Source: CAYJLF01 sp964371055 (GTDB lineage: Bacteria; Eisenbacteria; RBG-16-71-46; CAIMUX01). Taken from it: a DNA stretch of 64,000 bases. Positions 53,391 to 63,062 of the stretch are shown piece after piece. How positions within the stretch are numbered: position 1 is the first letter of the stretch; each line of letters begins with the position of its first letter. The translations under genes and the position numbers were made by a program. The stretch spans positions 1 through 64,000 of the forward strand of contig CAYJLF010000019.1 in assembly GCA_964371055.1 (NCBI GenBank). Reading direction: 5' to 3'. The notes below the pieces were generated by a model. The model did not search any database, was not told the origin of the DNA, and was given only the letters and a program-made list of their open reading frames with translations.

Positions 53391-54452
53391 TCAGGGGGCG
53401 AAGGGGGGCTGTTCCACCCCTCGCTCGGTCACCCAGGCCCTGATCAGCCGGGCCGGGGTGACGTCGAAGGCGGGATTCCAGGCCCCTGCCGCCGCGGGGG
53501 TGACCCGGACCCCACCCCACTCCAGCACTTCGGACGGATTCCGTTCCTCGATCGGAATCGCCCCGCCGTCGGGGATCGTCAGGTCGAACGACGAGCGAGG
53601 GGCCACCACATAGACAGGGACATCGAAGGCCGCCGCCGCCAGAGCCAGCCCCAAGGTCCCCACCTTGTTCGCGGTATCTCCATTGGCCGCAATCCGATCG
53701 GCACCGACCAGGACCGCGTCGATCCGGGCCGTCCGCATCCGCCAGGCCGCCGCGCCATCGCATTGGACGGCGTAAGGGATCCCGGCCCGGTCCAACTCCC
53801 AGGCGGTGAGGCGGGCCCCCTGCAGGAGCGGCCGCGTCTCATCGACGTGGACGAAGAGACGCTTGCCCCGCCGGCAGGCCTCGATGACCACTCCGAGAGC
53901 CGTCCCGCCCCCGGCCGTGGCCAGCCCGCCGGTGTTGCAGTGGGTGATCACCCGTCCCTCCCGCGGCAGGAGAGGGAAACCATGTTCGGCCATGGCCCGG
54001 GAGAGTGCGAGGTCTTCGTCGAGGATGCCGAGCGCCTCCGCCAGGACGGCCGCGCGGATCCGCCCGGTCGCTCCGCCCGACCCGGCGCCGCCTGGCCCTC
54101 CGGCCTGCCCCTCCGCCTCCGCCCTCGCCGCCTTGAGGGCGCGGTCACACCCCCAGCGCAGGTTGACCGCGGTCGGCCGCGCCGCCGCGAGTCGCGCGGC
54201 GGCGCGCTCGAGGTGGGCGAGAAGCGCTTCGGGATCGTCGAGTTCGAAACGGGCCGCGGCCAGGGCGACGCCCAGAGCCCCGGCGACGCCGATCGCGGGC
54301 GCGCCGCGCACCGCGAGGGTGCGGACCGCCTCGATCACCCCCTCGACGGTCTCGAGCTCGGCGTAGACCTCCTCCCGCGGAAGTCGCGTCTGGTCGAGGA
54401 TCCGGACCGCGCCGTGGCGCCAACGGACCGTTTCCAGAGTCGCATCGTTCAT
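53391..54452 (-). CDS. mtnA: Methylthioribose-1-phosphate isomerase
   Basis: 353-residue enzyme of methionine salvage that converts MTR-1-P to MTRu-1-P. Catalytic Cys is in THCNTGGLATAG; GADRIAANGDTANKVGT is the family signature. A Gly/Ala-rich insert (about residues 113-130) is unlike typical members. ATG 54452 overlaps the maf stop (ATGA). No other salvage genes (mtnB/C/D) are present. Confidence 0.93.
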   Translation of the reverse strand: MNDATLETVRWRHGAVRILDQTRLPREEVYAELETVEGVIEAVRTLAVRGAPAIGVAGALGVALAAARFELDDPEALLAHLERAAARLAAARPTAVNLRWGCDRALKAARAEAEGQAGGPGGAGSGGATGRIRAAVLAEALGILDEDLALSRAMAEHGFPLLPREGRVITHCNTGGLATAGGGTALGVVIEACRRGKRLFVHVDETRPLLQGARLTAWELDRAGIPYAVQCDGAAAWRMRTARIDAVLVGADRIAANGDTANKVGTLGLALAAAAFDVPVYVVAPRSSFDLTIPDGGAIPIEERNPSEVLEWGGVRVTPAAAGAWNPAFDVTPARLIRAWVTERGVEQPPFAP

Positions 54453-55087
54453 CCCCGATCGACCTCGAGACAGAGACGCCGCAGCCCGGCGAGCGGAAGT
54501 CCCATCACGTTGAAGAAGTCCCCTTCGATCCGGGGGACGAAGATGCCCCCCCACCCCTGGACGCCGTAGGCGCCTGCCTTATCCATCGGTTCTCCGGTCG
54601 CAAGGTAGAGTTCCAGGTCCGAAGGCGCCAGCCGATCGAACCAGACGCGCGTCATTTCGACCGTTGTTCCTTCACGCCCCGTCGCCAGCACCGCGAGCGC
54701 CAGTCCGGTCCAGACGCGGTGCCACCGTCCCCCGATCCGCCCGAGCAATTCGACCGCCTCGGCGCGATCGTGGGGCTGTTCCAGGACCGCGCCATCGACC
54801 TCCACCACCGTGTCTGCTCCGAGAGAGGCATACGCTCCGCCCGCGCGGGCCGCCGCCTCGATCGCGCGGGCCTTCTCGGTCGCCAGGCGCTGGACATACT
54901 CCGGCGCCGACTCGTGGTCCCGGCGGTTCCCCTCCGGCACGCCCGAAGGAAGGACGAGAATCGGGATCTCGAGCCGCTCCAGGAGCTCGCGCCGGCGAGG
55001 GGAGCGGGAGGCGAGCGCGAGAGGAACGCCGCGCAGCCCGAGCAGCGTCGCCCCGGCCGATGAGAACCCCGTCCCGAGACCGGTCAC
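54449..55087 (-). CDS. maf: Maf nucleotide pyrophosphatase
   Basis: 212-residue Maf/YhdE-family enzyme, likely a dTTP/UTP pyrophosphatase. LASRSPRRRELLERL, GADTVVEVDG and DKAGAYGVQGWGGIFVPRIE are intact. It begins at GTG 55087, which overlaps the dtd stop; GGGAGGGG precedes it. The N-terminal ~17 residues are non-conserved. Confidence 0.92.
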   Translation of the reverse strand: MTGLGTGFSSAGATLLGLRGVPLALASRSPRRRELLERLEIPILVLPSGVPEGNRRDHESAPEYVQRLATEKARAIEAAARAGGAYASLGADTVVEVDGAVLEQPHDRAEAVELLGRIGGRWHRVWTGLALAVLATGREGTTVEMTRVWFDRLAPSDLELYLATGEPMDKAGAYGVQGWGGIFVPRIEGDFFNVMGLPLAGLRRLCLEVDRG

Positions 55088-55551
55088 GCGCTCCCCTCCC
55101 GGGATCGAACCCGCGTCGAGTCGATCCAGAGGGTGACCGGACCGTCGTTCACCAGTTCCACCTCCATCATCGCCTGGAAGACCCCCGTCTCGGTCCGGAC
55201 CCCGAGGTCCCGGACTTCGCCGCAGAACCGCTCGTAGAGCCGGTTCGCCTCGTCGGGCGGCGCGGCCCCGGTGAAGCTGGGACGGCGCCCCTTGACACAG
55301 TCACCCAACAGGGTGAACTGCGACACCACGAGCATCGATCCCTGCACATCCTCCAGCCCTAGGTTCATCTTCCCGTCGGCGTCGGAGAAGATCCTGAGGC
55401 CGACGATTTTAGCCGCCATCCAGGAGGCATCTCCGTCTGTGTCTCCGCGCTGGACGCCGAGCAGGACCAGAAGTCCGGGGCCGATCGCGCCTTGCACCAC
55501 CCCATCGACCCGCACCGCGGCACGGCTGACCCGTTGCACGACCGCAACCAC
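55084..55551 (-). CDS. dtd: D-aminoacyl-tRNA deacylase
   Basis: 155-residue editing enzyme that removes D-amino acids and glycine from tRNA. It begins VVAVVQRVSRAAV; the GTG at 55551, with AGGGGG upstream, is chosen as start because it gives the normal length. SQFTLLGDCVKGRRPSF and the C-terminal NDGPVTLWID are the active-site motifs. The stop overlaps maf. Confidence 0.93.
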   Translation of the reverse strand: MVAVVQRVSRAAVRVDGVVQGAIGPGLLVLLGVQRGDTDGDASWMAAKIVGLRIFSDADGKMNLGLEDVQGSMLVVSQFTLLGDCVKGRRPSFTGAAPPDEANRLYERFCGEVRDLGVRTETGVFQAMMEVELVNDGPVTLWIDSTRVRSREGSA

Positions 55552-55559
55552 AAATCCCC

Positions 55560-56276
55560 CTACAGGTCGAGCGTCAGCCCGCCGTAGGCGGACGTGGAGC
55601 GCGGCGTCCAGTCGCCGTCGATCTCTTCGAAGCGGACCTCGGCGAAGATCGACAACGGCGCGGGAGAGAGCGGGAGCGAGATGCCGGCGAGCGCGTGATA
55701 GCTCACGTTCGTGGTCTCCTCCTCGATCTCGTCGATGAAGGGATCGGAGGCGTCCTCTGCCTTCGGATGCGTCTCCACGTGGATCTCGATCTCCTGGATC
55801 TGCATCCCGCCTCCACCTCCCACGTAGATGCCGGTCGATCCGCTTCCGATCGGCACCAGGCGCAGGTGGAGAGACGCCCGCAGCGTCTGGTCGGTCCACT
55901 TCGCCTTGCCGCTGAGCGCCTCTTCCGCTCCCGCTTCGTCGAAGGTGAGTTCCTCGGATCGTCCCTCGCCCGAGAGCGCGAGACGGAGGTTCTTCGCGAT
56001 CGGCAGATAGAGATGAATCCCCGCGAAGCGGGTCCCCTCGAGTTCCTCTGCTCCCTCGAAGATCTCGCCGTCGAGGCTGGCGTAGCCGGCGTGCACCCCG
56101 AGAGACACCCCGGCGGCCCGGACGGCGGCACCCCACCCGGTCCCCGCCAACAGCACGGCCGCCAGCGCGAGCGCCCGCCGCAGCGACACCCGCGCGCGCG
56201 GGCGACTCATCTCATGCGGCCACCCGACACGAACGGGTGGGGTCTGCGGCGATTCGACCTCGAGTTGGGTTTGCAT
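55560..56276 (-). CDS. Outer-membrane beta-barrel-like protein
   Basis: 238-residue protein. A signal peptide (RRALALAAVLLAGTGWGAA) is preceded by 22 hydrophilic residues if ATG 56276 is used. That ATG has AAGGAG; an internal ATG at 56210 would give a classical signal peptide, so the start is open. The mature part alternates hydrophobic and polar residues (GVHAGYASLDG, FAGIHLYLPIA, GIYVGGGGG) as in eight-stranded OmpW/OmpA-like barrels. The function is unknown. It is embedded between relA/spoT and dtd with gaps of 5 and 8 bases. Confidence 0.65.
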   Translation of the reverse strand: MQTQLEVESPQTPPVRVGWPHEMSRPRARVSLRRALALAAVLLAGTGWGAAVRAAGVSLGVHAGYASLDGEIFEGAEELEGTRFAGIHLYLPIAKNLRLALSGEGRSEELTFDEAGAEEALSGKAKWTDQTLRASLHLRLVPIGSGSTGIYVGGGGGMQIQEIEIHVETHPKAEDASDPFIDEIEEETTNVSYHALAGISLPLSPAPLSIFAEVRFEEIDGDWTPRSTSAYGGLTLDL

Positions 56277-56281
56277 CCGAT

Positions 56282-58480
56282 CTACTCCTTTTTCTCCTGC
56301 GGGATGAGCTGCTTCCGCTCCACTTTACGCACTCCCTTGACTCCACGCAGGGCCCGCGTGACGCGCTCGAGATGATGCAGATTGCGCACCTCGAGCAGGA
56401 ATTCCCCCACCGCCTCCGCATCATCAGCGCCGACCACCGCCGACCGGATGTTCGAGGCCGCTTTCGTGATTGCGGTCGAGATGTCCCCGAGCATCCCCGG
56501 CCGGTCGGTGCCGAGGATCGAAAGACGCGCGAGGAAGGTGGCGTCCCGGGCCACGTCCCAGGTCACCTCGACCAGGCGCTCGGGCTCGATCCGGTCGGCA
56601 AAGGTGTTGGGGCAGTCCTGCCGATGCACCGAGACGCCCCGCCCGCGGGTGACGATCCCGGTGATCGGATCGCCCGGCACCGGGCTGCAGCACTGCGCCA
56701 GATGGATCATCAACGAGGTGATCCCCTGGATCTTCACCCCGGTGGACGAGGGACGGGTCAACTGCTTCAGCTTCTCCACCGCCGACGGCCCGCCCGGGGC
56801 CGGATGGAGTTCCGGGTAGATTCGGTTGGAGACGCCGATCGCCGAGAGCTGCCCCTCGCCGATCCGCGCGAAGAGCAATCCCGCATCCTCCAGGCCGAAC
56901 GACTGCGCCACTTCCGCCAGGTCGTCGTCCCCCGGGATCCGTTTGCGCCGCCGGCGCAGTTCCCGCTCGAGCATCTCGCGGCCGAGCGCGATCGAGTCGG
57001 TCAGTCGCTGCTGCTTCAGCCAATGCCGGATCTTCCCCCGCGCGCGGCTGGTGCGCGCCGTCGGAAGCCAGTCCTCCTTCGGGGCGGCCGACGGGGCGGT
57101 CAGGATCTCCACGATGTCGCCGCTCTTCAGCTCGTAGCCCAGCCGCACCAGCCGGCCGTTCACCCGCGCTCCCACGCAGTGGCTGCCGACCGCGGTGTGC
57201 ACGGCGTAGGCGAAGTCGATCGGCGTGGCGCCGCGGGGAAGCTGCTTGAGCTCACCGCGCGGCGTGAAGACGAAGACTTCGTCCTGGTAGAGCGCGACTT
57301 TGAGCAGATCCATGAACTCCCGCGGATCGTCGGTCTCCGTCTGCCACTCGGTCGTTCCCCGGACGACGAGGTCGCCCAGCTTTCGCTCCAGCTCCGCGTC
57401 GACCCGCCCGCCGTCCTTGTACTGGTAGTGCGCGGCGATGCCGTACTCCGCCACCAGGTGCATCTGGCGCGTGCGGATCTGCACCTCCACCGGACGCATC
57501 TGCGGCCCGATCACGGTGGTGTGCAGCGACTGGTAGAGATTGCTCTTCGGCGACGCGATGTAGTCCTTGAAGCGGTCCTGCACCGGCAGGAACATGTCGT
57601 GCACGATGCCGAGGACCCGGTAGCAGTCGGCGCGCGTCTCGGTGATGACCCGGATCCCGAGCAGGTCGTAGATCTCGTCGAAGCCCCCCGGCGTCCGCTG
57701 CATCTTCTGCCAGATCGAGTAGAAGCTCTTCGGACGTCCCGAGATCTCCCCGCGGATCCCGTCGGACTTCAACCGCTCCGCCATCGGGTCGCGCACCTCG
57801 GTGATCGCCTCCTCGCGCGCGACCCGCTTCAGGGCGATCAGGTCACTCACCTCCCGGTAGTGCTCCGGTTCGAGGTATTTGAAGGCCAGGTCCTCCAGCT
57901 CCCACTTGAGCCGCGCGATCCCCAGACGGTGCGCCAGCATGGCGTAGATGTCGCGCGTCTCCTGGGCGATCCTCCGCCGCTTCTCCTCCGGGTGCGGATC
58001 GAGCGTCCGCATGTTGTGCAGGCGGTCGGCCAGCTTGATCAGGATGACGCGGATGTCGCGCGCCATCGACAGGAGCATCTTGCGGAAGTTCTCCGATTGC
58101 TCCGCCTCGGGGTTGCGGAACGGGACGCCGCCGATCTTGGTCACGCCGTCGACGAGCTGCGCGACCTCCGAGCCGAACTCGCGCGCGAGGACCTCGAAGG
58201 TGACGGTGCGATTGTCCTCCAGCACGTCGTGCAGCAGCGCCCCCTGGAGGATCACGACGTCGGCGCCCCGCCGCAGCAGGTCCAGCAGGATCAGGGTCAC
58301 GCTCAGCGTATGGGTGAGGTAGGGCTCACCGCTCAGGCGGCGCTGGTTGGCGTGCGCGGACCGCGCGAACTCGAGCGCGCGCTGAATGGCGGCACCGTCG
58401 GCGGGCGCGAGATACCGCTCCACCTCCTGCCGCAGCTCCTCCTCGAGCCGGGCCACCGTTCCTTCGAGCTCAGGACTCAA
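56282..58480 (-). CDS. relA: Bifunctional (p)ppGpp synthase/hydrolase
   Basis: 732-residue Rel/SpoT enzyme that makes and degrades (p)ppGpp. The hydrolase HD motif is in LLHDVLEDN. The synthetase region has RPKSFYSIWQKM and the RFKD signature typical of bifunctional enzymes. TGS and C-terminal ACT domains (GTDRPGMLGDISTAITKAA) follow. The start is TTG 58480: GGGAGG lies 5 bases upstream and it overlaps the recJ end by 11 bases. Upstream in-frame ATGs would extend through recJ and lack family similarity. Confidence 0.95.
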   Translation of the reverse strand: MSPELEGTVARLEEELRQEVERYLAPADGAAIQRALEFARSAHANQRRLSGEPYLTHTLSVTLILLDLLRRGADVVILQGALLHDVLEDNRTVTFEVLAREFGSEVAQLVDGVTKIGGVPFRNPEAEQSENFRKMLLSMARDIRVILIKLADRLHNMRTLDPHPEEKRRRIAQETRDIYAMLAHRLGIARLKWELEDLAFKYLEPEHYREVSDLIALKRVAREEAITEVRDPMAERLKSDGIRGEISGRPKSFYSIWQKMQRTPGGFDEIYDLLGIRVITETRADCYRVLGIVHDMFLPVQDRFKDYIASPKSNLYQSLHTTVIGPQMRPVEVQIRTRQMHLVAEYGIAAHYQYKDGGRVDAELERKLGDLVVRGTTEWQTETDDPREFMDLLKVALYQDEVFVFTPRGELKQLPRGATPIDFAYAVHTAVGSHCVGARVNGRLVRLGYELKSGDIVEILTAPSAAPKEDWLPTARTSRARGKIRHWLKQQRLTDSIALGREMLERELRRRRKRIPGDDDLAEVAQSFGLEDAGLLFARIGEGQLSAIGVSNRIYPELHPAPGGPSAVEKLKQLTRPSSTGVKIQGITSLMIHLAQCCSPVPGDPITGIVTRGRGVSVHRQDCPNTFADRIEPERLVEVTWDVARDATFLARLSILGTDRPGMLGDISTAITKAASNIRSAVVGADDAEAVGEFLLEVRNLHHLERVTRALRGVKGVRKVERKQLIPQEKKE

Positions 58481-60248
58481 GCGGACCTCCCGGATCGTCC
58501 TCGGCGGGCACTCCGTCTCCCCCGACGGGGTCCGCCCCACCGGCCAGTCGCAGGGCGCGGATCTTGAGCTGCAGGCGCTCCTCGCCGCGATGGCGGTTGA
58601 CCGTGGGCGTGTAGGCGACCTCGACGATCGCCCCGGATCCAGGGATCTCGTTCGAGCGCTTCCCCATCCCGAACCCGATGCAGTCGGTCGCCCCCCGCCC
58701 GCGTCCGGCCCGGAAGCGCAGGTGCCGTCCCTGATCCACCCGCGGATGATGACAGAATACACGCCCCAGGAAGAGCGGCTCCTCGTTGCCGGACCCGAAA
58801 GGCGCGATCTGCTCCAGCTGCCGCGCCAGATCGAGATCGACCAGGTCGGGATCGAGTTCGGCGTCGAGCGCCAGAGCCGAGGCGAGATGGTCCGCCTCCG
58901 GCGCCAGCTCCCAGCCGGCGAGCGCCCGTTGGAACGACTCGAACCGGTCCGGTCGCATGGAAACCCCGACCGCCTGGGGATGCCCGCCGAACCCCGCGAG
59001 ATCGCTCTCGGCGCGGCGCATCAGCGCGAGCAGGTCGATGCCGACCGGCGTGCGCGCCGAACCACGCGCCATCGGTCCGCGCAGCGAGACCAGGACCACC
59101 GGCACGCGGAACCGCTCGGCCAGGCGCGACGCGGCGATCCCGAGCACGCCGGGATGCCAGGCGGCCGAGCCGATGACGATCGCCTGCCGGGGTTTGCGAT
59201 CGACCGTCTCGTTCACCACCCGCAGCGCCTCGTGCAGCACCCGCTCGTGCTGCCGGCGTCGCTCCCGATTGTCGGCCTCCACCTCGTAGGCGCGCTGCCG
59301 CGCCTCCTCGATCGTGTTCGATCGCAGAAGAGCGAGCGAGCGCTCGGGCGAGCCGAGCCGGCCCGGAGCATTCAGCCGGGGCGCGATGCGGAAAGCGAGA
59401 TCGAGCGCCTCGAGCCGCCCAGGTTCGATCTCCGCCTGCTCCGCCAGCGCCTGCAGGCCCGGGCGCGCGAAATCGCGCATCCGTTCCAGCCCGAGACGGG
59501 CGAACACCCGGTTCTCGCCCCGCAGCGGGACCACGTCCGCCACCGTACCAAGCGCGACCAGATCGAGTTGCTCCGCGAGCAACGTCTCCGCCTCGGGCCC
59601 GATCCCGCGCGTCACCGCCTGGAGGATCTTGTAGACCACGCCGACGGCCGCGAGGTCGGGAAAAGGATAGCGGGGCGGCTCGAGACGCGGGTTGACCAGG
59701 GCAAGCATGGCAGGGAGCCGGTCGTCCGGAACGTGATGGTCCGCCACGATCAGGTCGATCCCCAGTTCGCTCGCGCGGGCGGCGGCCGCGTGGGCGGAGG
59801 TGCCGCAGTCCACCGCCAGCAGAAGCCGGGCGCCGAAGTCGCGTGCCGCCTCGACCGCGCGCACCGACAGGCCGAACCCATCTTCCAGCCGGTTGGGAAC
59901 CATCGCCGCCACCTGGGCCCCGAGCTGGCCCAGCACCGTCGAGGCCAGGACGGAAGAGGTCAACCCGTCCACGTCGAAGTCGCCGAAGACGAAGATCCGC
60001 TCGTGACCGATCACCGCCTGTCGCAGCCGCTCGGCCGCTCGCGGCATCCCGGAGAGCGCGTAGGGATCTTCGAGGTCGCTCAACTGGGGATGAAGAAAGC
60101 GGCGCGCCTCCGCTTCGGAGCGCACGCCGCGATTCCACAGCGCGGTCAAGAGGGGGCCGGACAGACCTAGAGGTTCCCGCAGCGCGCGCCACTCCGCCGG
60201 GGCCGGCGATGCCGGCAGCACCCAGCGTGTGCGCGACGGGTCGTTCAT
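58470..60248 (-). CDS. recJ: RecJ single-strand exonuclease
   Basis: 592-residue 5'-3' ssDNA exonuclease of DHH/DHHA1 type for recombination and repair. DHH motifs include GDFDVDGLTSS and VADHHVPDD. GVLGIAASRL and FGGHPQAVG of the DHHA1 domain follow. The length is normal. ATG 60248 follows a 76-base gap from the ppiC lipoprotein. Its 3' end overlaps the TTG start of relA/spoT. Confidence 0.93.
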   Translation of the reverse strand: MNDPSRTRWVLPASPAPAEWRALREPLGLSGPLLTALWNRGVRSEAEARRFLHPQLSDLEDPYALSGMPRAAERLRQAVIGHERIFVFGDFDVDGLTSSVLASTVLGQLGAQVAAMVPNRLEDGFGLSVRAVEAARDFGARLLLAVDCGTSAHAAAARASELGIDLIVADHHVPDDRLPAMLALVNPRLEPPRYPFPDLAAVGVVYKILQAVTRGIGPEAETLLAEQLDLVALGTVADVVPLRGENRVFARLGLERMRDFARPGLQALAEQAEIEPGRLEALDLAFRIAPRLNAPGRLGSPERSLALLRSNTIEEARQRAYEVEADNRERRRQHERVLHEALRVVNETVDRKPRQAIVIGSAAWHPGVLGIAASRLAERFRVPVVLVSLRGPMARGSARTPVGIDLLALMRRAESDLAGFGGHPQAVGVSMRPDRFESFQRALAGWELAPEADHLASALALDAELDPDLVDLDLARQLEQIAPFGSGNEEPLFLGRVFCHHPRVDQGRHLRFRAGRGRGATDCIGFGMGKRSNEIPGSGAIVEVAYTPTVNRHRGEERLQLKIRALRLAGGADPVGGDGVPAEDDPGGPLES

Positions 60249-60324
60249 GCCAGGACCACCCCGATCGGTCGTCGAGCCGTCCGGGCCGCCCCTGGAACGA
60301 AGCCGGCCCGTGCTCTGGTCGCTC

Positions 60325-61338
60325 CTAGACCTTTCGCGAGATCTTCGCGCCGGTCTTCAACTCCTCGATGTAGGCCTTGACCCGTTCCTGCGCCCGCTGC
60401 TGTCCGAGGACCGAAGGGAGGCGCGCCTCGACCTGCTCGTACGGAATCGGCTGCGGAGGCATCCGCTCTTCCGCCTTGATGACGTGGAAGCCGAACTGCG
60501 TCCGGATGACGTCCGAGATCGTTCCCGGCGCCAGCGCGAAGGCGACCGAGTCGAACGGCTGCACCATCTGTCCGGGCTGGAAGAAGCCGAGATCGCCCCC
60601 GTTCATCCGGCTGCCCGGATCCTCGGAGTACTCCTGCGCGACGGCGGCGAAGTCCGCTCCCCCCGCGACCTTGGTGTGCGCCTCGCGGATGCGGCCCTCC
60701 GCCTGGCCGACCTGCTCCGGCGTCGCGCCGGCGTCGACCCGGACCAGGATGTGGCGCGCCCGCACGCTCTCCTTGCGCTGGAAGTCCTCCGGATGGGTGT
60801 CGAAGTAGGTGCGCGCCTGCTCCGGCGTGACATTCACCGTGTCCTGGATCGCCTGCTGCAGGTAGCGGTTGATGCCGGTGTTCCGCTGGAACTCGCGGGT
60901 GAAGTCCTCCCGGGTCAGGTTCATCTGGGAGAGCTGCTGGACGAAGATCGAGTCGCTGGGGAAACGCTGCGCCACGAAGTTCGCGACCTCGCCCTGGATC
61001 TCCTGGTCGGACGGCACCGTGCCGGCCTTCTTCGCCGCCAGGTAGAGGAGCCTCTGCGCGATGAGGTCATCGACCGCCTTCTTCTGCAGGTCGAGCTCGG
61101 GCGCGGCGGGATCGACATCCGGCACGCGGCCGGTCCGCAGCATCCCGACCGCGCGGTTGACCTCACCCAGGGTGATGGTCTCCCCGTTCACCGTCGCCAC
61201 CGTCTGGCCCGGATCTCCCGTCAGGGGTTCCGTCGCCGTGGTGCCATCCTTCTTCCCACAGGCCGTCAACGACACGGCGCCGATGATCCAGGCCGCCGCG
61301 AGGAGGCCGCCCCACACTGCCCGATGGCTGATTCTCAC
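60325..61338 (-). CDS. Parvulin-type PPIase lipoprotein
   Basis: 337-residue periplasmic folding factor. A lipoprotein signal (AAAWIIGAVSLTAC, lipobox LTAC) leads to a SurA/PrsA-type N-domain and one parvulin domain (RARHILVRVDAG, GGDLGFFQPGQMV). GTG 61338 was chosen because AGGGAG lies 6-7 bases upstream and it gives a compact signal. It probably assists outer-membrane protein folding, consistent with nearby envelope genes. The lipobox suggests membrane anchoring like PrsA. Confidence 0.88.
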   Translation of the reverse strand: MRISHRAVWGGLLAAAWIIGAVSLTACGKKDGTTATEPLTGDPGQTVATVNGETITLGEVNRAVGMLRTGRVPDVDPAAPELDLQKKAVDDLIAQRLLYLAAKKAGTVPSDQEIQGEVANFVAQRFPSDSIFVQQLSQMNLTREDFTREFQRNTGINRYLQQAIQDTVNVTPEQARTYFDTHPEDFQRKESVRARHILVRVDAGATPEQVGQAEGRIREAHTKVAGGADFAAVAQEYSEDPGSRMNGGDLGFFQPGQMVQPFDSVAFALAPGTISDVIRTQFGFHVIKAEERMPPQPIPYEQVEARLPSVLGQQRAQERVKAYIEELKTGAKISRKV

Positions 61339-61422
61339 GTTTGACTCCCTGGACCGGCGGCCGCGCCGCCGTCCCGCCCGCCCCGCGGGCCGGTTCGAAT
61401 CCCTGTGATACGATGAGTCACC

Positions 61423-61452
61423 AGTATAGGAATGCGGTCCCGGATCCCCCAA
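61423..61452 (-). promoter_or_regulatory. Predicted promoter for ppiC lipoprotein
   Basis: On the minus strand TTGGGG (61447-61452), an 18-base spacer and TATACT (61423-61428, 5 of 6 to TATAAT). The predicted start near 61416 leaves a leader of ~78 bases. It overlaps the leader of the divergent RlmD gene. Confidence 0.4.
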
Positions 61453-61465
61453 GGAGTTTGTCGGC

Positions 61466-63019
61466 GTGACCGGAGATGACGAGATCGGACCAGATGGCCG
61501 TGAAACAGGAGAGGGAGACCCCAGCTCGGGACCCGATCGCCCCGGTTCCATCGGGCGGGAGCCGGCTCTTCCCGAGAGCCCCGAGCTCGGACCATCCCGT
61601 TCCCCCCGGCCGGCTTCCGACCCTCCACCGGTCCTCGAGCTGACGATCGAGGGGCTGGCCTTCGGCGGCGAGGGGATCGCCCGCCACGAGGGGAAGGTCC
61701 ACTTCGTGCGGGGCGCCCTGCCGGGCGAAGTCGTCGAGGCGGTCCCGTTGAGCCGGCGGCGCCGGTTCGATCGGATGCAACTGGTCCGGGTCGTGCGCTC
61801 CTCGCCCCTGCGTCGCGCGCCTCTCTGCCCTCACACCTCGCTCTGCGGCGGTTGTGTCCTCCAGGAGCTGGACGACGGCGCCCAGCTTGCAGCCAAGGCG
61901 GCCCAGGTGCGGGAGAGCCTGCAGCGGATCGGAAAACTCGACGTCCCCGAACTCGGTCCCCCGCTCGCGTCGCCCACGCTGACCCGCTACCGCAACAAGA
62001 TGGAGTTCACCTTCGCTCCCCGTCCGTGGATCGAGGGAGGACGCCCCGAGGTTCCGCCGCCCGGGCCCGCGCTCGGCCTGCATGTGCCGGGACGCTTCGA
62101 CGCCGTCTTCGATCTCGAGGAGTGCGTGCTCTGTTCTTCCGCCTGCGTCGAGATCGTGCGGAGTGTCCGTCAGTTCGCGCGCGAGCGCGGGCTGGCCTCG
62201 TGGCGCAGTGATGACGACAGCGGCCTCCTCCGGCACCTGATCGTGCGCGAGGGGGCGCACACCGGCGAGATCCTGGTCGGCCTCGTGGCGCGCGACGAGC
62301 ACCCGGCGTTCGCTGAACTCGCGCCGCTTTTGGCGGCGCAGCATCCCGGCCTCGTCGGAGTGATGCTGATCGTCAACCGCGGCAAGGCGTCCGTGGCCCG
62401 AGGCGAGGAGGAGCGCCCCCTCCACGGCCGCGCGTTCTTCCGAGAGCGGCTGGCGGGGCTGGAGTTCGAACTCTCGGTCCAATCGTTCTTTCAGACCAAC
62501 ACTCTGGGGGCCGAGCGGCTGGTCGAGACGGCGCGCCTGATCCTCGAGGGGGCCCGCGGCGGCCGCGGCATGCTCTTGGACCTCTACTGCGGCGCCGGGA
62601 CCTTCGGCCTCGCCCTGGCCTCCTCGTTCGCCCGCATCCTCGGGGTCGAGCAGGTCTCTTCGGCGGTCCGGGATGCCAGGCGCAACGCGGCCCAGAACGG
62701 AATCGAGCACGCGGAGTTCATCGAGCACGCCGTCGAAGAGTGGCTGTCCCGGCCCGACGCGAGGGCCGGCCTCGCCCACCGCCCGGAGGAGACGGTGGTC
62801 CTGGTCGATCCGCCCCGCACCGGGCTTCATCCACGGGCGATCCCGGGCATCCTGGGTCTCGGCACCCCCACGATCCTCTATGTGTCGTGCAATCCGACCA
62901 CCCTCGCCCGCGACGCCGCGATGCTGGTCGACGGGGGATTCCGCCCCACTGGCTACCGCGTGGTCGACATGTTCCCCCACACCAGCCACGTGGAGACGGT
63001 CCTCCGACTGGAGCGGTAA
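61466..63019 (+). CDS. rlmD: RlmD/TrmA-family rRNA m5U methyltransferase
   Basis: 517-residue RNA m5U methyltransferase. A Pro/Ser-rich N-terminal ~55 residues precedes a TRAM domain. A [4Fe-4S] motif of CX5CX2C type follows (CPHTSLCGGC), with further cysteines in CVLCSSAC. The SAM site is LDLYCGAGTFGLALASS, with VDPPRTGLHP and the catalytic Cys in YVSCNPTTLARD. Start is GTG 61466 with AAGGAG 9 bases upstream. Which uridine it methylates is not determinable from sequence. Confidence 0.92.
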   Translation: MTGDDEIGPDGRETGEGDPSSGPDRPGSIGREPALPESPELGPSRSPRPASDPPPVLELTIEGLAFGGEGIARHEGKVHFVRGALPGEVVEAVPLSRRRRFDRMQLVRVVRSSPLRRAPLCPHTSLCGGCVLQELDDGAQLAAKAAQVRESLQRIGKLDVPELGPPLASPTLTRYRNKMEFTFAPRPWIEGGRPEVPPPGPALGLHVPGRFDAVFDLEECVLCSSACVEIVRSVRQFARERGLASWRSDDDSGLLRHLIVREGAHTGEILVGLVARDEHPAFAELAPLLAAQHPGLVGVMLIVNRGKASVARGEEERPLHGRAFFRERLAGLEFELSVQSFFQTNTLGAERLVETARLILEGARGGRGMLLDLYCGAGTFGLALASSFARILGVEQVSSAVRDARRNAAQNGIEHAEFIEHAVEEWLSRPDARAGLAHRPEETVVLVDPPRTGLHPRAIPGILGLGTPTILYVSCNPTTLARDAAMLVDGGFRPTGYRVVDMFPHTSHVETVLRLER

Positions 63020-63027
63020 CCGCCCCA

Positions 63028-63056
63028 TCGACAGCCGCCCCTCGATCTGGTATAGA
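63028..63056 (+). promoter_or_regulatory. Strong sigma70 promoter for hppA
   Basis: TCGACA (63028-63033), a 17-base spacer and TATAGA (63051-63056) with an upstream TGG giving an extended -10 (TGnTATAGA). The -35 matches 5 of 6. The predicted start near 63063 leaves a ~117-base structured leader before hppA. Confidence 0.6.
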
Positions 63057-63062
63057 ATCCCG

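Noticed and set aside
61392..61402. GGTTCGAATCC, the tRNA T-loop consensus, in the ppiC/rlmD gap
   Set aside because: The five bases on either side do not pair as a T-stem, no acceptor, D or anticodon arms can be drawn, and no CCA end fits. It is probably chance in a GC-rich gap.
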